Shown piece by piece: positions 8,847-16,260 of a DNA stretch of 48,234 bases. The stretch covers positions 1 to 48,234 of the forward strand of contig NZ_JABUXQ010000018.1 in the NCBI RefSeq assembly GCF_014838735.1, in the 5' to 3' direction. Numbering within the stretch: position 1 is the stretch's first letter; every line of letters begins with the position of its first letter. Both the position numbers and the translations under genes were made by a program. The notes beneath the pieces are model-generated. The model was not told the origin of the DNA, did no database searches, and saw only the letters and a list, made by a program, of their open reading frames with translations. The stretch is from Limosilactobacillus portuensis (GTDB taxonomy: Bacteria > Bacillota > Bacilli > Lactobacillales > Lactobacillaceae).

Positions 8847-10496
8847 TTACTTTTCGACATTGCCATAACGAGCTAGTCGAGTTGTAACAGTTGCATCTAC
8901 TACTTTTCTTGCTCGACCACTGTTTAGATAACCAATATCGCCTAGCAGGCTACCAGTTGGAGATTGAACTTTACTCAACGTGACAATTTTTAGCATATTG
9001 ATGTAAAGCTCATTCATTGCCTTCGCAGCACCCATAATTTTAGATGTTACAAAGTAAGTAGCCCATACACGACCGATAATCTGTAAAGCGGTTTGATGTT
9101 TGGCAATCTCAGCAAAAGCATCAGCAATTCCTTTCATCCCAGAACTGTGAACGCCCGGAATTAGATGTAAGAAATCAGATAGTGCATAGATGAACCCGGT
9201 GCCGACACTCTTCGCAATACTACCAATTGAAGCAAATATTTTAATAATACTTGCACCATTACGAGCTAACCATTCAGAGAACTGGGTTACAACATTAGTA
9301 AGACCGTTGACCATGTTGTCGAGTGCCTTACTGATCGAACCACCACCGAATGCATCGGCAAAAGCCTTCATAACGGCGGCAACACCAACATTAGCAGCGT
9401 TACCTAACTTATTAAATTCCTCTTTTGTTCTATCATCAGCAACCCACTTAGAAACCTGCTTCATAATTGGGTTAACAGCCTTATTCAATGGTTCAACCAT
9501 TGCACCGAGGAGGCCCTTACCCTCAGCCTTAATTTGCCGAAGCATACCAGGCAAGGTACCCATTAAGTGGTCAGAAGCTTTTTTATAATTGTCGCCAAGT
9601 TCGTTCATTACTGCTTCAGCATCTTTAGCAGAGATTTTACCAGCCGATATTTGCTTCCGCAGTTCATTCATCGTTAGTGATGAGCTGTGCTGAACCTTTT
9701 GTTCGTATTTGAGTAAAGCTTCACCAAACATTGGAAAAGCATCCGTAATTTGGTTCAACTCACCCAAGTGTAACGTTGAAGCTGACAACATGTGGGTAAA
9801 GTCCATCCCCACTTGGGTTAGACGGTCACCAGATAAGCCAATAGCGTCACCCATCGTTAGGAATGACTTAGTTAGCTTTTCCGTTTCTGGTTGATTATCA
9901 AAGACGTGGTAGAACTGTTGGGCTAATTCATCGGTAACATCAACTGACTGACCCAAAGTATTAGAAAGATTGATAATTGACTTAGTCATCTTGTCGGCTT
10001 TACCGGCAGAACCAGTTAAAGTCGTCCAGGTGGCATTCATCTTGTCTAATTCGGCATTATATTCAAACCCGGCTTTAACAGCACCAAGAATTCCGTCTTT
10101 AACTCTACCCAGGGCATTGCTAAATCCATTAGCAACGCTTTGTCCAATAGCGGTACCAGCAATTATGTCACGTAACCGATGGGCACTTTTTCCCGTTTTA
10201 CGCATATCAGATTGAATTGAGTTAAAAGTAGTTGAAGCTCGTTCTTTTAATCGGCTAAAAGAGCTTAAAATACCCTCGGTACCACTGACACCCAAGCGTG
10301 TTTCATGGCGCGTTGGTAATCGCCTAGTCTTTTCATCAATCTCATTGAGCTTATTAGACGCTTGGTCTTGAACACTAACATGAATATCCTTGCCTTGATC
10401 ATGCTTCAGTTTCATGTATTCAGCTTGAATTGCCTGAAGCTGAGTAATCGCATTGCCAATGACGTTGATATCAATGTTGTTTCCGTATACGGCCAT
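8847..10496 (-). CDS. Tape measure protein, N-terminal part ending at an in-frame TAA
   Basis: A 549-residue piece whose start overlaps the preceding stop (TAATG) behind GGAGG. The middle (WTTLTGSAGKADKMTKSIIN, SFLTMGDAIGLSGDRLTQVG, TDAFPMFGEALL) is the conserved tape-measure N-terminal domain of siphophages. The frame ends with GNVEK and a TAA, then continues open in the same frame (GVQIAPYLDERGF). A single C-to-T change from CAA would explain the stop. As sequenced the tail ruler is cut at about one third of its length, so a normal tail is unlikely without readthrough. Confidence 0.88.
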   Translation of the reverse strand: MAVYGNNIDINVIGNAITQLQAIQAEYMKLKHDQGKDIHVSVQDQASNKLNEIDEKTRRLPTRHETRLGVSGTEGILSSFSRLKERASTTFNSIQSDMRKTGKSAHRLRDIIAGTAIGQSVANGFSNALGRVKDGILGAVKAGFEYNAELDKMNATWTTLTGSAGKADKMTKSIINLSNTLGQSVDVTDELAQQFYHVFDNQPETEKLTKSFLTMGDAIGLSGDRLTQVGMDFTHMLSASTLHLGELNQITDAFPMFGEALLKYEQKVQHSSSLTMNELRKQISAGKISAKDAEAVMNELGDNYKKASDHLMGTLPGMLRQIKAEGKGLLGAMVEPLNKAVNPIMKQVSKWVADDRTKEEFNKLGNAANVGVAAVMKAFADAFGGGSISKALDNMVNGLTNVVTQFSEWLARNGASIIKIFASIGSIAKSVGTGFIYALSDFLHLIPGVHSSGMKGIADAFAEIAKHQTALQIIGRVWATYFVTSKIMGAAKAMNELYINMLKIVTLSKVQSPTGSLLGDIGYLNSGRARKVVDATVTTRLARYGNVEK

Positions 10497-10732
10497 TATT
10501 TACCTCCTTTCTGCTTTGATTTCCTCATTTCAAGAATTTTAGCCATGATGTCAGCTTGCTTAACTTCCTCATCATTAGCATCTAGCTCGTTCTTATGTTC
10601 TTTATCAATACGGGATAATTCCTGTTCAATTGATTCCTGAATGGCAGAACTGATTTGAGAAATACTGTTTTGGTCAAGGGTTACCCATTGAGCCATTAGC
10701 GGGGTTTGCTGAAGCATATTAGCTAGTTTCAC
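10496..10732 (-). CDS. Small phage tail protein of unknown function
   Basis: A 78-residue highly charged helical protein (SIQ-type heptads, DKEHKNELDANDEEVKQAD, lysine-rich end). It lies between the tail-assembly chaperone frameshift product and the tape measure gene, and its stop overlaps the tape measure start by one base. I do not recognise a family. Its position suggests a chaperone-associated or tape-measure-associated factor, which is inference. Confidence 0.55.
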   Translation of the reverse strand: MKLANMLQQTPLMAQWVTLDQNSISQISSAIQESIEQELSRIDKEHKNELDANDEEVKQADIMAKILEMRKSKQKGGK

Positions 10733-10744
10733 TCGCTGATTTAG

Positions 10745-10864
10745 TTACTGACGCTCATAGCCTTCTATCATTGCGTCAAGGAGGTAAGGATTTAGTTGTT
10801 CGAAATCACTAATTGAAGTGATTCCTGCTTGTTGCCGAGCGATTACAAGGTATTCCCGGTATCC
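10745..10864 (-). CDS. -1 frame extension of the tail assembly chaperone (gpGT-like)
   Basis: After a -1 shift at the AAG codon (10864-10866, A AAG on the coding strand) translation continues as GYREYLVIARQQAGITSISD and on to ERQ at 10745, adding 39 residues to give a product of about 211 residues. This layout copies the lambda gpG/gpGT arrangement conserved in siphophages, where the longer form recruits tail tube subunits to the tape measure. No start codon with a ribosome binding site lies in this frame near the end of gpG. There is no full X XXY YYZ heptamer, only the tetranucleotide A AAG, so the exact slip position is less certain. Confidence 0.65.
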   Translation of the reverse strand, partial: GYREYLVIARQQAGITSISDFEQLNPYLLDAMIEGYERQ

Positions 10865-11379
10865 TTTAGCATTTTGTCGAATTCGTCGAGCAACGGCTTG
10901 GATTGGTCTTTGAGTAATTTGTACCGTTGGACCAGATTGTCGTAACGCTCCTTTTCTTCCTTTGGAGCGTTCTTTGCCGGCTTCTTGAGTTCCTTGAAGA
11001 ACTTGTCGTAGCCTTTGATCTGACGTTCGATGGAGTTGATCCACTGCTTCATCGAACCCTTAAAAAAACCATTAGCGGTTAATTCAGCCATCAAATCTTG
11101 CGCTAACTTGTCGATACCTTCGCTACCCATAAGTTCGGAAGCAGCGTCAAATACTTCAGAATATGTTGGCTTGTCCTTGTCTAAGTAAGCTAAGCCACCA
11201 TTCAAAATATTCACTAATGTACGTGGATTCTTTTGCACTAGTCCAGTAAATAAAGCATCGAAGATTTCACTATCTTCTTGCTTCTTGCCATCGCCATTAA
11301 CGATCTTTTCTTCCCAAAGAGAAAGACTTGCAAAGTTAAACTTTACTTGTCGTTCCTTATCGCCAAACTTTAATTGCAT
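10843..11379 (-). CDS. Tail assembly chaperone (gpG-like)
   Basis: A 178-residue protein directly after the major tail protein. The N-terminus (MQLKFGDKERQVKFNFASL) and the position between tail tube and tape measure fit the siphophage tail assembly chaperone group (phage TAC family). It would coat the tape measure during tail assembly and is not expected in the virion. The end of the gene overlaps a -1 frame that is open for another 39 codons. Confidence 0.75.
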   Translation of the reverse strand: MQLKFGDKERQVKFNFASLSLWEEKIVNGDGKKQEDSEIFDALFTGLVQKNPRTLVNILNGGLAYLDKDKPTYSEVFDAASELMGSEGIDKLAQDLMAELTANGFFKGSMKQWINSIERQIKGYDKFFKELKKPAKNAPKEEKERYDNLVQRYKLLKDQSKPLLDEFDKMLKDTGNTL

Positions 11380-11398
11380 ATTCTTTTCCTCCAGTTAA

Positions 11399-11998
11399 TT
11401 ACTTACCTTGATTAACAGTGGTGTCTGTTGAAACGCTCCCCGGAACTTGGGTTGCAGTACCGTCACCAACTTCAGTAGGCTTAAGCATTCCGTACAATGC
11501 ATTACCAAGATCAAAGGCATCATCTTCAAGTTGATCTTCAGTAATCACGCCATCTTGGGCGATTCCTTGCACTTCAAAAACAACAGATAATTGGAATACA
11601 GAGTTAAGAGTTTCAGTGTTTGGCAAGGTTGAGATAATGCATTGCGCATATTCAACAGGTGCTTGACGGCTTGGCTTAGTACCACTTACTTGGTTGAAGT
11701 CAACCCGGTACAAGTGAATCGTGACTTGGTCCTTCCAAGCGTGCTTTAAGGCATCCCATAAGCCGTCACCTGTTTGGAAGTAAGCCAACACAGTCCGTTG
11801 TTGGTTAGCAGAACCCGCCATCTTAACATCGAACATCTTAGTTTGGAGTGTTTGAAGTTGACGGTTGTTAATACCAGAGGTTTGACCTTGTAATCCAATC
11901 ATGCGAGCCTTGTTTGCCTTTGGTTCATCATCTAGCTTCATGAAATAGATGTACTTATTAGCAGCATCCATTTTTACAGTCTTATTTTTAACTGGCAT
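11399..11998 (-). CDS. Major tail tube protein
   Basis: A 199-residue protein similar in size and pattern to TP901-1-type major tail proteins (KYIYFMKLDDEPKANKARMI, TIHLYRVDF, LNSVFQLSVVFEVQGIAQDG). It polymerises into the tube of the long flexible tail. It is flanked by the tail completion protein and the tail chaperones, as expected. The ribosome binding site AGGAGGAATAA lies just upstream. Confidence 0.8.
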   Translation of the reverse strand: MPVKNKTVKMDAANKYIYFMKLDDEPKANKARMIGLQGQTSGINNRQLQTLQTKMFDVKMAGSANQQRTVLAYFQTGDGLWDALKHAWKDQVTIHLYRVDFNQVSGTKPSRQAPVEYAQCIISTLPNTETLNSVFQLSVVFEVQGIAQDGVITEDQLEDDAFDLGNALYGMLKPTEVGDGTATQVPGSVSTDTTVNQGK

Positions 11999-12010
11999 TA
12001 TTTATTCCTC

Positions 12011-12400
12011 CTAATTTTCAGTAATAAAAAAGTCGGCTCGAACAACTCCGTGAATTAACTTCGTTGAAGTTGTCGTGTCGACTTGTGGTTGCGGTGATAT
12101 CAAACTGTCTGTCTGATATTCACACGGATATTGAGTTAATTTGAGATGAGGTAACAGGATTTCTAACTTATCTAGCGTGTCCATCAGTGATCCCATCTCA
12201 TCAGCATTCCAATAAAGGTCAATCTGCTGGGTATAGACACCAGTGGTCATTAGCTTGTAGCGAGATTGTTCAACACGCCAGGGAATCTGCACAATGATCT
12301 GTGGATATTTCAATTGAAAGGTATTCGGATCATTAGCTTCATCCCCAGTTAAAATAGTTGTCGCATAAGGGCTTACTAGCTTAATGACGCTCTGTAACAT
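12011..12400 (-). CDS. Phage tail completion / tail terminator-like protein
   Basis: A 129-residue protein in the position of the tail terminator, between the HK97-gp10-like protein and the tail tube. It has an alpha/beta pattern (YPQIIVQIPWRVEQSRYKLM, QIDLYWNADEMGSLMDTLD). The frame is open upstream of this ATG (LLIDDLLLPRTD) back into the end of the previous gene, close to an AAAGGAG, but there is no standard start codon in that part, so the true start is uncertain. Confidence 0.65.
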   Translation of the reverse strand: MLQSVIKLVSPYATTILTGDEANDPNTFQLKYPQIIVQIPWRVEQSRYKLMTTGVYTQQIDLYWNADEMGSLMDTLDKLEILLPHLKLTQYPCEYQTDSLISPQPQVDTTTSTKLIHGVVRADFFITEN

Positions 12401-12429
12401 GTCCGTACGTGGTAATAGTAGATCGTCGA

Positions 12430-12960
12430 TTAGAAGCCAACTCCTTTCATTAGTTCTGCTACTTCTTTGCTAATAACTGATTGCATCTCCTTATTAGATT
12501 GATACATAAATGGCTCAGGTGTTGGGTGCTTCCGTGTTCCGTACTCAACGAACCCGCCATATTCAGTACCTTTCTTAGTTGTTGCGTCTGGATATACTTG
12601 CATTCGACCGTCAGTGAGCCTGTGAGCCTTAATTGACCGCATTAAATTACCAGTCGGAACATAGCCACTTCGGCCATGCCCTACCATTCCACGTTCAATT
12701 GTTTGTGCTTTTCTTACGTTTTGACGACCGAGTTCAGTAAGCATTGATTCAGAGCCAGACTTAATTAATCCAATCTGACGAATAATCCGTTCAGCTTCGT
12801 CATTCATCCCTAAGGACTTCAATTCAGAAGCAACTTGCATCATCGGCTTGGAGTAGTGATCTGTCACTTGGTATTCGACTACAGGTCGAATGTTGTCATC
12901 GGTTAGGTTACCGGCATTATTCATGTCAATTAACTTACCAACAATATCTTTCATTGACAT
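12430..12960 (-). CDS. HK97 gp10-like head-tail joining protein
   Basis: A 176-residue protein from the ATG at 12960 (MSMKDIVGKL), chosen because GGTGGGGTG lies just upstream and the start follows the previous stop. The centre and end (YVPTGNLMRSIKAHRLTDGR, YGGFVEYGTRKHPTPEPFM) match the HK97 gp10-like family, with the typical GxFVEYGTxxxPxxPF motif. It helps to join head and tail. Weak sequence similarity is usual in this family, but this motif is diagnostic. Confidence 0.82.
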   Translation of the reverse strand: MSMKDIVGKLIDMNNAGNLTDDNIRPVVEYQVTDHYSKPMMQVASELKSLGMNDEAERIIRQIGLIKSGSESMLTELGRQNVRKAQTIERGMVGHGRSGYVPTGNLMRSIKAHRLTDGRMQVYPDATTKKGTEYGGFVEYGTRKHPTPEPFMYQSNKEMQSVISKEVAELMKGVGF

Positions 12961-12964
12961 ATCA

Positions 12965-13315
12965 TCACCCCACCTTTGATTTAGTATTGAAAATAAAAAA
13001 AACCACACTGTTCATATGGCTTCGTGGCATTCTTACATCATAAAGAATGCCCTTTTCAGTTTTAAGATCATATTCATCAACGAATGCAATCTTATCTGGT
13101 AGCGGTGGACTACCATTAACAATCACAGTTTTTGCGTCTTGATATAAGCTATCTCCACCGAATAACAAGCTCTGTTTTTGTAAACCCAAGTCATTTACTC
13201 GACAGAAAAGGGCTTTCTTCAAGACAACATAATGCGAATGTTTATCGAACGGGTTACCACCACTGCCAGGAGTAGCTGATTTCTTCAACAAGTAAACATC
13301 TCTAACTCTAGTCAA
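12965..13315 (-). CDS. Putative head closure / minor capsid protein
   Basis: A 116-residue protein between the connector and the gp10-like protein, where siphophages encode the head closure (stopper) protein. The beta-rich sequence (ALFCRVNDLGLQKQSLLFGG, DKIAFVDEYDLKTEKGILYD, MPRSHMNSVVFFIF) resembles the minor capsid protein 10/11 group of Firmicute phages. It overlaps the gene before it by 8 bases. Confidence 0.65.
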   Translation of the reverse strand: MTRVRDVYLLKKSATPGSGGNPFDKHSHYVVLKKALFCRVNDLGLQKQSLLFGGDSLYQDAKTVIVNGSPPLPDKIAFVDEYDLKTEKGILYDVRMPRSHMNSVVFFIFNTKSKVG

Positions 13316-13667
13316 GACTCATCACCCAGCCTTTACGACCAGACTGTGCCTTGTTATCACGATAGGCGTTCAGCTGGCTCATGTAAGGTGCTAAGTCGTC
13401 CTCACTCCACTGGTCAGTTAGCCCCTCTTCACCCGCTTGGGTCTTACCTTCGTTGCCACGCTTGGCAAATTTAGCGAGTGCCATCTCCGTAATGATCCCA
13501 GTAAGCGCATCTGGCAGATTGCTATAATCCTCACCGGTATAGAGAGCTACCGACTTGCAAGCTAGTTTGATGTATAGCTCAACCATCGGTAAGTGGTCAT
13601 TATCATCAATTCCTAGTGCTGTCGTAACATCATCTAAAATTTCTGATTGAATACTAGGCGTTGCCAC
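13308..13667 (-). CDS. Head-tail connector (adaptor) protein
   Basis: About 119 residues from the GTG at 13667 (MATPSIQSEILDDV), chosen because GGTGGTG precedes it at good spacing; the frame is open further upstream. The sequence (MVELYIKLACKSVALYTGED, LPDALTGIITEMALAKFAKRG) is the helical adaptor fold of the HK97 gp6/SPP1 gp15 type that docks below the portal. It overlaps the end of the capsid -1 extension by 14 bases. The portal it would dock on is not in this window. Confidence 0.7.
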   Translation of the reverse strand: MATPSIQSEILDDVTTALGIDDNDHLPMVELYIKLACKSVALYTGEDYSNLPDALTGIITEMALAKFAKRGNEGKTQAGEEGLTDQWSEDDLAPYMSQLNAYRDNKAQSGRKGWVMSLD

Positions 13668-13815
13668 TAGTATCACCACCATTTGCTAGATTAAGTAAAT
13701 CAGCTTTCTTCATGTTTGAAGTATAGTCAATCCCTTGGTTATCAAGATGTTGTTTAATCTCAGTTACAGTATTGTCAGACGTAACGCCCGCTCCATTATT
13801 GTCGAGCGGTGTTAT
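13654..13815 (-). CDS. LEM/HeH-like domain fused to the capsid by -1 frameshift
   Basis: After a -1 slip at the end of the capsid gene, 53 more residues are read, including TVTEIKQHLDNQGIDY and MKKADLLNLA, which match the HeH/LEM helix-extended loop-helix pattern. There is no start codon with a ribosome binding site for this frame, but a slippery heptamer and a downstream stem-loop stand at its beginning. The product would be a capsid of about 400 residues beside the 347-residue form. A similar -1 frameshift giving two head protein forms is known in Lactobacillus phage A2. Confidence 0.8.
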   Translation of the reverse strand: MTPLDNNGAGVTSDNTVTEIKQHLDNQGIDYTSNMKKADLLNLANGGDTSGNA

Positions 13816-13821
13816 TTTCCC
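13788..13821 (-). promoter_or_regulatory. Programmed -1 frameshift signal in the capsid gene
   Basis: On the coding strand the capsid ends CAG GGA AAA TAA, giving the canonical slippery heptamer G GGA AAA (13815-13821) directly before the stop. After a 5-base spacer comes a stem of CCGCTC (13804-13809) pairing with GAGCGG (13788-13793) around a 10-base loop. Heptamer, spacer and stem all fit known -1 signals. Confidence 0.8.
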
Positions 13822-14855
13822 TGGTTGTCTTGTCCTACTTGAGGTGTAGCTGGCTTTGCAGTAGGAACAACTGGTGCGAATTCCTTGTCTAACTTAGCCT
13901 TGTAAGCCACAACTTGAATGTGACGTGGGTCAACGATTGAAGCCCAAGTGTCACCCTTGGCAAGTTCGGTCATAGTGACAGTTTGACCAGCAGGTGCGAA
14001 GGTTTTAGATACAGAAGTACCAAGTACGTGAGTAGTAACTACCCGACGGTTGATAACGTTTGTCCGTCCACCTTCATTACGCGCTTCACGTTCGATTTCA
14101 ACTGCGTTTTGTGGGTTAGCAACTGAATAGCCAACAGCACCGTTAGCAAAGACGTATGAAGTTACAGAACCATCATCGTTAATCAGGTTAGGGTCATTGT
14201 CTTGTACAATTTGCATTCCGTTGTAAACAGAAATTGGGGTTACAGCGTTAGCAGGTTGCACAGTTTCAATCAATTGTTGAGCCTTCATTTCAGCGTAAGT
14301 TGAAGAGTGAACCACAATCTTGTTGAGGGTGTTATCTTGGAGGTCACCAAGCTTAGCAATAGCAGCAAGGAAACCACGAGCGCTAAATACTCCAGAATCT
14401 TCATACTTCTTAGCAGTAGCAATATCAGAGTTAGCGAAGACACCCTTTAGTGTTGCGAACAATAACTTTTGGTCTTGGTTGTTCCAATATGCACTAAACC
14501 GGTTTGAGATGGTTGATTGTGCTGGTGCGCCAGATACTTGTTGCGAAATATCGGTGTAGCCAAATGCTTGAGCTTGACGGAACTTGAAAGCCCGTTGTTC
14601 ACCGGTAGTAAGACCGTTAACAGCGATGTCTTGAGTATCAGTCCAAGTTTGAGCGTCTGGTCCTTCCATGATGTCGTTGATGTATGGCATATGGATAAAG
14701 TTACCGGGTGCTAGTAATTGACTGCCAAGTGATGGGTCATTAGTTAAGATTCCAGAATTAACTAATCGGTTAGTCTTCATTGATTGATTTAGTACATAGT
14801 TAGCGAACACTTCAGGAATGATTGCGTCCGCCAAATGAAAGCGTGTATCAGCCAT
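13812..14855 (-). CDS. Major capsid protein
   Basis: A 347-residue protein (LADAIIPEVFANYVLNQSM, FKFRQAQAFGYTDISQQVSG, VVHSSTYAEMKAQQLIETVQ) typical of HK97-fold major capsid proteins in Firmicute siphophages. The scaffold gene precedes it and the connectors follow. Its start has a good AAGGAAGAAT site. The coding frame ends at a slippery G GGA AAA, so part of the chains probably carry a 53-residue LEM-like C-terminal extension. Confidence 0.88.
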   Translation of the reverse strand: MADTRFHLADAIIPEVFANYVLNQSMKTNRLVNSGILTNDPSLGSQLLAPGNFIHMPYINDIMEGPDAQTWTDTQDIAVNGLTTGEQRAFKFRQAQAFGYTDISQQVSGAPAQSTISNRFSAYWNNQDQKLLFATLKGVFANSDIATAKKYEDSGVFSARGFLAAIAKLGDLQDNTLNKIVVHSSTYAEMKAQQLIETVQPANAVTPISVYNGMQIVQDNDPNLINDDGSVTSYVFANGAVGYSVANPQNAVEIEREARNEGGRTNVINRRVVTTHVLGTSVSKTFAPAGQTVTMTELAKGDTWASIVDPRHIQVVAYKAKLDKEFAPVVPTAKPATPQVGQDNQGK

Positions 14856-14897
14856 TTAATATTCTTCCTTTCTAATTTTGACAAAAATAAAAACCAA

Positions 14898-15518
14898 CTA
14901 GCGACTTGCTAATTGGTTATAGAGAGCTGGATTTTCTTTGTAGAGTTTCGTCTGTTCGTCCAATGAAAGATCCGATAATTTTTTGGTGCTATCAATATTG
15001 GCTTGTGACCCAATCTGTGGTTGCTTGGTACCAGCTAATCGACTATCAACCCCAGCTTGAACCGCCTTATTATATTCATCAGCGAATGACTTCATATTGT
15101 TTTCAGTCTCTTCGTTAGTCTTACCAATCAAGCGACCAACCATGCTAGATGGCACATTGTATTTATCAGCAATCGAATGACCAAATGAAATCCGGTCTCG
15201 TTGCTCAATTTGAGCGCTTAGTTGAGCGTTCTTTTTTTGAAGCTTCTTAATATCATCGGCCGCTTTTTCCTCGGCACTCATTTTAGCCCGCCGTTCTCGT
15301 TCAGCTAACTGTTCGTTAACCTTATCTTCAACGGCTTGACCCATTTTTTGCTCATAATCAGCCATCTTTTGCTTATTCTCTTTCTTGATTCCACTAATGA
15401 TTCGATCAATATAAGCTTGTTGTTCATCAGTAAATTCCGTCTTTTGTTCGTTTGTTTTTTCCTTGTCCTTTGGTTCCGGTTCGTTATCAACAACAGTCTT
15501 TTTAATTTCTTCTGACAT
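14898..15518 (-). CDS. Capsid scaffold protein
   Basis: A 206-residue, very charged helical protein from the ATG at 15518 (MSEEIKKTVVDNEPEPKDKE), chosen for the GGGAGGAT site 9 bases upstream. It has the acidic N-terminus, long central coiled coil (QAYIDRIISGIKKENKQKM, ADDIKKLQKKNAQLSAQIEQ) and basic end typical of the phage scaffold family (Phage_GP20-like/DUF4355). It would direct capsid assembly and then leave. The frame is open upstream through a 24-base tandem repeat, probably untranslated. Confidence 0.8.
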   Translation of the reverse strand: MSEEIKKTVVDNEPEPKDKEKTNEQKTEFTDEQQAYIDRIISGIKKENKQKMADYEQKMGQAVEDKVNEQLAERERRAKMSAEEKAADDIKKLQKKNAQLSAQIEQRDRISFGHSIADKYNVPSSMVGRLIGKTNEETENNMKSFADEYNKAVQAGVDSRLAGTKQPQIGSQANIDSTKKLSDLSLDEQTKLYKENPALYNQLASR

Positions 15519-15530
15519 TTGAAAATCCTC

Positions 15531-15572
15531 CCGTTTTACGCCCGTCGGCTTATTCCGTTTAACCCCCGTCGG
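15531..15572 (-). repeat. Tandem 18-base repeat, period 24, before the scaffold gene
   Basis: Two near-identical copies (15531-15548 and 15555-15572) of CCGACGGGxGTxAAACGG on the coding strand. They are much more GC-rich than the surroundings and lie just before the scaffold ribosome binding site. In frame with the scaffold they would encode PTGVKRNKPTGVKRED, with no good start codon. Confidence 0.75.
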
Positions 15573-15609
15573 GTTCACCGTCCGGCTTGACCACCTGCCT
15601 GCACGTTTG

Positions 15610-15645
15610 AGGGTATAAAAAAAGCGACCATTCTAATTTGAATGA
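15610..15645 (-). terminator. Possible terminator after the truncated head protein gene
   Basis: On the minus strand, CATTC and GAATG form a short stem around AAATTA, followed by GTCGC and seven T. The stem is weak (five pairs), so this may be a partial attenuator or a remnant inside the late operon. Confidence 0.4.
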
Positions 15646-15648
15646 TTC

Positions 15649-16260
15649 CTAAAAGTCCATTGATTCAATATCTTCTTTTGTTGCTTCAACAATATCGCAT
15701 TGGCAGTTAGGGTGGAACGGTGCACAGTTAACACCCGGCTGCATATCGCTAACCTTAAATGTCTTACCGTCCATTCGTTCGCAGAACTTGCATGTATGAC
15801 TACCCAGCACCGAGACGTTAGTAAAATACTTAACTTTGCGACGCTTAAAGTCATCCTTTAATGCGTTGGCAAAGGTGTAAGCCGATTCAGTCCTTAATAG
15901 CCTTTCAGCGTTGTACACAGCACCCCGACTAGATGAATTACTGCCAGTGAACATATCAGCAAGCTCTCGGCTATATTCCTGTGGTTTGATGTGGCTAACG
16001 TTAATCTTATCAACTAACTGGTTAACCTTATTCATCATTGCCACCGTATTACGATTAATCGCTTCATCAGTGTCAATACCAGAGCCAAATTTTTGAACCA
16101 TCTTCGATACAGACTTTTGAGCAAGCACTCTGTGATACTTGCCTGGTATTCTTCGAGCTAGTTCATATTCATGCTCAATTAAATTAGATCTTCCCTTCTC
16201 CCTTGTATACCAAGGGGTTAGAGTGACAATGAATGTCGGTAGTAAAATTGTAGTAGACAT
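15649..16260 (-). pseudogene. MuF-type minor head protein, N-terminal part missing
   Basis: A 203-residue frame starting at an ATG that directly follows the integrase stop (TAAATG), with no ribosome binding site. Residues about 115-200 (YNAERLLRTESAYTFANALK, TCKFCERMDGKTF, APFHPNCQCDIV) are the C-terminal MuF domain with its paired cysteines and the HPNCQC motif. The N-terminal region that binds the portal area in a full-length MuF is gone, and residues 1-26 look like read-through of the integrase end region. In a normal siphophage the portal and terminase genes come just before this gene; here an integrative-element module sits instead. Confidence 0.8.
16206..16222. other. Imperfect palindrome beside the integrase, candidate att core
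   Basis: CCTTGTATACCAAGG is one base short of a perfect palindrome and lies about 45 bases beyond the integrase stop, where the attachment core of integrative elements is often found. I found no second copy in 20460-20946 or near 24725, so the other end of the element is not identified. Confidence 0.35.
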
